From UBA721 sp002705165 (GTDB taxonomy: Bacteria; Planctomycetota; Planctomycetia; Pirellulales; Pirellulaceae), in assembly GCA_045565995.1 (NCBI GenBank), contig JBJLEF010000001.1, positions 1,674,001 to 1,738,000 on the forward strand: a DNA stretch of 64,000 nt, given 5' to 3'. The notes beneath the pieces are model-generated. The model had not been told where the DNA came from. It worked only from the letters and a program-made list of their open reading frames with translations, and made no database searches. Of the stretch, positions 61,201-64,000 are shown in pieces. Made by a program: the position numbers and the translations under genes. Numbering within the stretch: the first letter of the stretch is position 1; every line of letters starts with the position of its first letter.

Positions 61201-64000
61201 GCGCTTAATCTACTGGCCTGGATTTGCGTGATTCCGGACAGGCATCGACGGATTTCCAGTTTCTGTGGTTTACTGACACTGAGCGCTTTACCGATTCTTG
61301 CCAGCACAAATCTGGCATATGATTCGGCGCATGAAATCAACGGGATGGATTTAATCCATTACCTTAAATGGGGTTATGGAATCTTTGGAGTGATTGTCAC
61401 TTCGTTGGTTTGTACGGATCGTTATTGGTGGCGGGCCTTAGAAGATAGATTCCCTCGCTTGATGGCCAATCAGGATCAGAAGTCGGCAGGTGACCATGCT
61501 GAATATACATGGATGGCTCTGAGGATTGTTTCCTTCATTGCAGCTTCCTTACCAGTAGTGATATTAACGGCAGCACACTTTGCTTATACCTCTTCGGTGT
61601 CAGGAATTGGTGAGGAAGATAATCTAACGGTACTACTGCAGTCAGAACAGAATACGTTGGCCGCGATGTGGAATTTCGGCGGCCCATTCTTCTTACTAGT
61701 CATCTCAGCCTGGATCTGTGCCGTTCGTTCGCTCCGCCCGCTTTATTTAATGGCAGCCTTTCCGATGTGGGTCCTCGGTTGGATGTTTTTCAGCCTGGTC
61801 CCTCTTTGGACGGATGGAGCGGATCTCAACTTTCCCACCGCTTTTGAAAGTGTAAAATGGGCATTAATCGGACTTGGGATTTACGGTTTTGCCTGGTCTG
61901 CAGCGGGTCTCAAAGCTGATGGCCAGAGACGTCAACAGCTGTTTCAAACGTCTACCGCGTCAAACTTTGTTTACTTCATCACGGCTTGCGGTGTTTGTTT
62001 ATATGCCTTGGTTGTCAATCTGGATGCATTCGTGGTGATTGAAGAAGTCCGGTCTGCTGCTGAATGGGAAGGCTGGAGGCTGGCATTTGCGAATCCGTCA
62101 GCCTTTGTGTGCGTGGTGTTGTTGCCGGCGGTATGCTGGATGTTTAATTGCGTGAGTAATGGCGACCGTGGAGTGTCCTTTGTACTAATCGGTACAGTAG
62201 CTTTGAATGCAACCATCGCTCACTTAGCAGTTTCTGGAGCATCTTCGCCAGGTACGAGTGTTCTGTTCTTCCAGACGATTGGATGGATAGTCGCCATGTT
62301 TGCCTGCGTCGTCAGTTTTGCTACTTGCCTCAAACTTGGAAAGTTTAAGGCTGACTCTGAGGAATCTCACTGGCTGACAGTGCGCCGAGTCCAGGGGCGT
62401 TGGGTTGGCTGGATTTCGGCTCTTGCCTTCATCAGCTATATCGCTTTCGCTATTTTCTGGCTAGAGCCCGCTAGCAGCGATATCATCACCTTTGACGATG
62501 GTTTTTTGCTGAGCATGATGGGCTTAGTGATATTACTGTATCTCATCTTTGCCAGCCTAACCCAAGATGGTGTCTCAATCTTCATCAGTCTTCTACTGAC
62601 AACGCCGTTTGTGATTTTGGTCGGCTTTAAACTCAGTAGTTTCGACATTGCGGATGCGTCAGGGTTGATCGAAAGTATTCCAGCTATCATTGAACAAGAA
62701 AATCTTTCCATCATCCGAATAGTGATTGCCGGTTTTGCAGTCTATGCGATTATAAGTTCTCTTTTACATTCAGTCTGTCAGCGATTTGTGGGTTTGGTGG
62801 CACACCCGGATCAACTTTTCACAAAGACGATTCGTGGCTTAGTTTCCGTATGTGTAACGTTATTCACCCTGCATTCAATCATTGCTGTTATTAAGGTTCC
62901 GGACTCCAGTGAGTTTCAGTGGATTCAGTTCCCACTGGAATGGGGTATTATTCCGGCTGTTTTGATTGCGATTGGTCTGAGTGGTCGCGATTCCCGATTT
63001 GATGGTGTCGTTCCCCTGCTTTACACGATGGGAATAGGAGTCGTTGCAACATTTCTGACTGCTTGGTATCCAGTGGAGGAAGATTTAAACAGGCAAATTC
63101 ATTTCTTTTATGTTTGGATTGCTTTTTCTGCTTATCTGGCAATTTGGGGTTTGATTTACCGGTTTGAAGCAATTTCGATCACGGTCCTGAGGGTCCTTGG
63201 CTTATCGTATGCAGACAAATTGCTTGAGGTTAATCGTCAACTGGTTGCAAGACTTCAGTTCTGGTTTGGGCTGGTTGTTTCCGCAGTTGCCTTGTTAAGT
63301 ACTTTTTATCTCAGTGGCTCAGAAGAAGTTACTAACTATCGTTATCTGGCGTCGATCGCTCCGCTGCTGGTCATCATTGGACTGGAGTCCCTGCGTAATA
63401 CATCGCTTGGCCGATATCGCCAACAATTTGCTCTTCACTTACCGTTGGTATCTCTGGCGATTTTGTTATGGGCAGGCATCAGCAGTCAGGATCCTGTAAG
63501 TATTGAAAGTTGGTACCATCGCTCTGCCCGGATGTTTATTGCTTTTGCCATCCTGGGTTCGCTGAGTTACATCACCTTCCGGAAGATAAATATTCCCCTA
63601 TGGAAGGCGTCAGTGGAACAATGGCTAGCTAACTTGGCTGGTATCGCCTTTGTCTCCATTTCACTATCACTTGTGATTGAAACCGGTATCTATCATTTCT
63701 CTCCCGAAGCTTTGCTCAATCTGATTACAAGGACTGAGTTAGTTGGAATTAGTATTGGATTGGTCTGTGCTGTGCTCACATTGGCCTATATAGGGTTACG
63801 CCCTGATTTTGATCAGTCATCCCGTAATTTCCGCCTTGTCCGACCGATGATGGCATTTTTGTCGATGATCTTTCTTTCGGTATTGTTCGGTCATTTGGAA
63901 ATGGCAAGTTCCACAGATGGTGTTCGGTTTGCTCAAATGCTGGGGTGGCTTGGACTGTTAGTGTCATCGCTAGTTTGGTTAACTTTAATTGTGAAACGCC
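58261..64000 (+). CDS. Giant multi-span membrane protein with N-terminal zinc ribbon (3' end outside window)
   Basis: An uninterrupted frame from about 58201 to the window end, at least 1,913 codons counted from ATG 58261. That start has AGAGG just 2 nt upstream, rather close, so ATG 58201 is an alternative. Residues about 25-42 form a span (FFLVVIVVVIIAILAS), followed by a zinc ribbon (CSECGHGNERDARFCSKCG), then a Pro/Lys-rich linker with many KP and PKP units (about residues 170-280). From about 300 to the end come dozens of hydrophobic helices separated by short loops. Distantly like DUF2339-type polytopic proteins but much larger. No catalytic motif was seen. Confidence 0.75.
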   Translation, partial: MQLSTHFGPIAILDLLEFLFDDGGCCFFLVVIVVVIIAILASRAKAATDKPCSECGHGNERDARFCSKCGDPLGTAKTPKSFYPNLKLRIANWKKWGWVSEDAHQRLQELNEADELVFLGRKPETLSYMVSQSGVAPSQAPVEPIDDEGTTKTADASSTVSHTDTPAEDPVVEQENPVVKPSDSESSQTELMNPLVAKPVVPKPAAALPKPSLPRVKPKSSKPLSPSPKPTKSPVKPTISRPIDAAPSEPPIKEAKPVAVVPAPPPKPPRRLSDVLRAFMDETNIKLGEFVAGLLIVIGSIGLVTALNATFKDEIPYLSSVVFLTVVTLFHVVGIYSFKKWNLVSSSRVILIIGNLLVPLNVLMTTMGNTSIQNNGIVFILAVLIAGLSFGSMSFYSAKLLSPRRPWPLIIALMGPCLCQLIIKLYVTGAGFEPEVFNTNALILLPLAFISFAILSEHRYFRKTKDVSPDDAFSLLRVLGIGIFSLGACIALLFSRIETQQGAIDLSQTLSNPLMILCFIVVSSGMLIYRRIDSDVSLKLQMAGMWMAVTGTMGIVIMMMLAVPHLNSMITVSFVGAVLALIFGYVTRITFLTAAGTLCIGLGIWSLYLRGHYEKDALEIVELRDSLINGMTSIIFTITALLTGGLHYIFERVENRERPEFSKAGYLGVLLLAGVGLLSAFGSNLPFFTSENSDLTLAVFLIYAVAALIASLFTSKKLVHYVATGLVIVTSLKLANADFVESWGWLPEENWLGRLTVMGWSFLTAYVLTVIAQWTQQKSRAEKLAKSGQLISDFESSWPLTMTTLSYFVVTALNFFYIYLEQQSYQVAVGQSLLLLGVAVILAIRHRTDWTWMFVQIQTICAIACMTTMIHTGWAEDKFEFWGWGHLRWQMIVLAVGMLGWTAVRKVSQQSQHLKDIVVTDLMYVDFFLHALATMIVYVIWVIMLVSPLQSVYKNSAFLESALQFYGSSSVSQPQDWILWALNLLAWICVIPDRHRRISSFCGLLTLSALPILASTNLAYDSAHEINGMDLIHYLKWGYGIFGVIVTSLVCTDRYWWRALEDRFPRLMANQDQKSAGDHAEYTWMALRIVSFIAASLPVVILTAAHFAYTSSVSGIGEEDNLTVLLQSEQNTLAAMWNFGGPFFLLVISAWICAVRSLRPLYLMAAFPMWVLGWMFFSLVPLWTDGADLNFPTAFESVKWALIGLGIYGFAWSAAGLKADGQRRQQLFQTSTASNFVYFITACGVCLYALVVNLDAFVVIEEVRSAAEWEGWRLAFANPSAFVCVVLLPAVCWMFNCVSNGDRGVSFVLIGTVALNATIAHLAVSGASSPGTSVLFFQTIGWIVAMFACVVSFATCLKLGKFKADSEESHWLTVRRVQGRWVGWISALAFISYIAFAIFWLEPASSDIITFDDGFLLSMMGLVILLYLIFASLTQDGVSIFISLLLTTPFVILVGFKLSSFDIADASGLIESIPAIIEQENLSIIRIVIAGFAVYAIISSLLHSVCQRFVGLVAHPDQLFTKTIRGLVSVCVTLFTLHSIIAVIKVPDSSEFQWIQFPLEWGIIPAVLIAIGLSGRDSRFDGVVPLLYTMGIGVVATFLTAWYPVEEDLNRQIHFFYVWIAFSAYLAIWGLIYRFEAISITVLRVLGLSYADKLLEVNRQLVARLQFWFGLVVSAVALLSTFYLSGSEEVTNYRYLASIAPLLVIIGLESLRNTSLGRYRQQFALHLPLVSLAILLWAGISSQDPVSIESWYHRSARMFIAFAILGSLSYITFRKINIPLWKASVEQWLANLAGIAFVSISLSLVIETGIYHFSPEALLNLITRTELVGISIGLVCAVLTLAYIGLRPDFDQSSRNFRLVRPMMAFLSMIFLSVLFGHLEMASSTDGVRFAQMLGWLGLLVSSLVWLTLIVKR

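Noticed and set aside
1..64000. CRISPR arrays, insertion sequences, rRNA genes
   Set aside because: No direct-repeat/spacer array, no transposase frame and no rRNA segment were seen in the window.

Overview
This 64 kb window looks like a chromosome segment of a planctomycete, probably a moderate-GC member of the Planctomycetaceae. The lineage call rests on gene content read by eye. There are three formylglycine sulfatases and an ECF sigma factor overlapping a Ser/Thr kinase gene. There is also a kinase with PD40-type repeats, a DUF6268-like outer-membrane barrel, di-haem peroxidase-type proteins, many small secreted proteins of unknown function, and a very large polytopic membrane protein. 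No search was run, so family names come from motif recognition.

Layout. 0-9 kb: the 3' part of a sulfatase, a secreted protein made of 16-residue repeats, a membrane-anchored PQQ-type propeller, an outer-membrane barrel, a GDPD phosphodiesterase and several small secreted or membrane proteins. 9-12.5 kb: an ECF sigma factor, a cNMP-binding/kinase fusion and a CsgG-like lipoprotein-type protein. 12.6-24 kb: a photolyase-related protein, a gingipain-like (C25) peptidase, CIA30, a FabZ-like dehydratase, a class C beta-lactamase-fold hydrolase, a degenerate M48-like membrane protein, a Nei-type glycosylase, a DoxX operon with two tiny membrane proteins, and two c-type cytochrome proteins. 24.3-30.5 kb: TspO, then a minus-strand phosphonate-degradation operon (PhnX, FAD oxidase, PhnZ-like HD oxygenase, Zn alcohol dehydrogenase, MFS carrier and a secreted protein). 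30.7-36 kb: a His/Cys-rich protein, a pseudopilin, a DUF2071 protein, a D-aminoacylase-type amidohydrolase and a Gfo/Idh/MocA oxidoreductase.

At 35.98-36.29 kb there is a compact minus-strand unit that I could not match to a known family. It has a promoter-like sequence overlapped by a 10-bp inverted repeat, a 12-nt Shine-Dalgarno fully complementary to the 3' end of 16S rRNA, a 14-codon ORF, strongly foldable sequence and an intrinsic terminator.

36.5-46.3 kb is accessory in character: a PD40 kinase, two sulfatases, an unknown sulfatase-associated protein, a truncated gene, a tyrosine-recombinase remnant and tRNA-Lys(CTT). 46.3-54.2 kb holds a sigma-54 activator divergent from a GH88-like hydrolase, an alpha/beta hydrolase split by a +1 frameshift at TTT TGA, and an MMPL/RND exporter. 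54.2-58 kb carries AhpC-type and AhpD-type peroxidase components, a TPR lipoprotein, a cupin dioxygenase and an SDR. From about 58.2 kb to the window end runs one uninterrupted frame encoding a zinc-ribbon protein with many membrane spans, truncated by the window edge.

Functional themes are sulfated-polysaccharide and uronide use (sulfatases, GH88), organophosphonate use as a P/N/C source, peroxide defence, and signalling by sigma factors and kinases. Clear intrinsic terminators separate several of the units.
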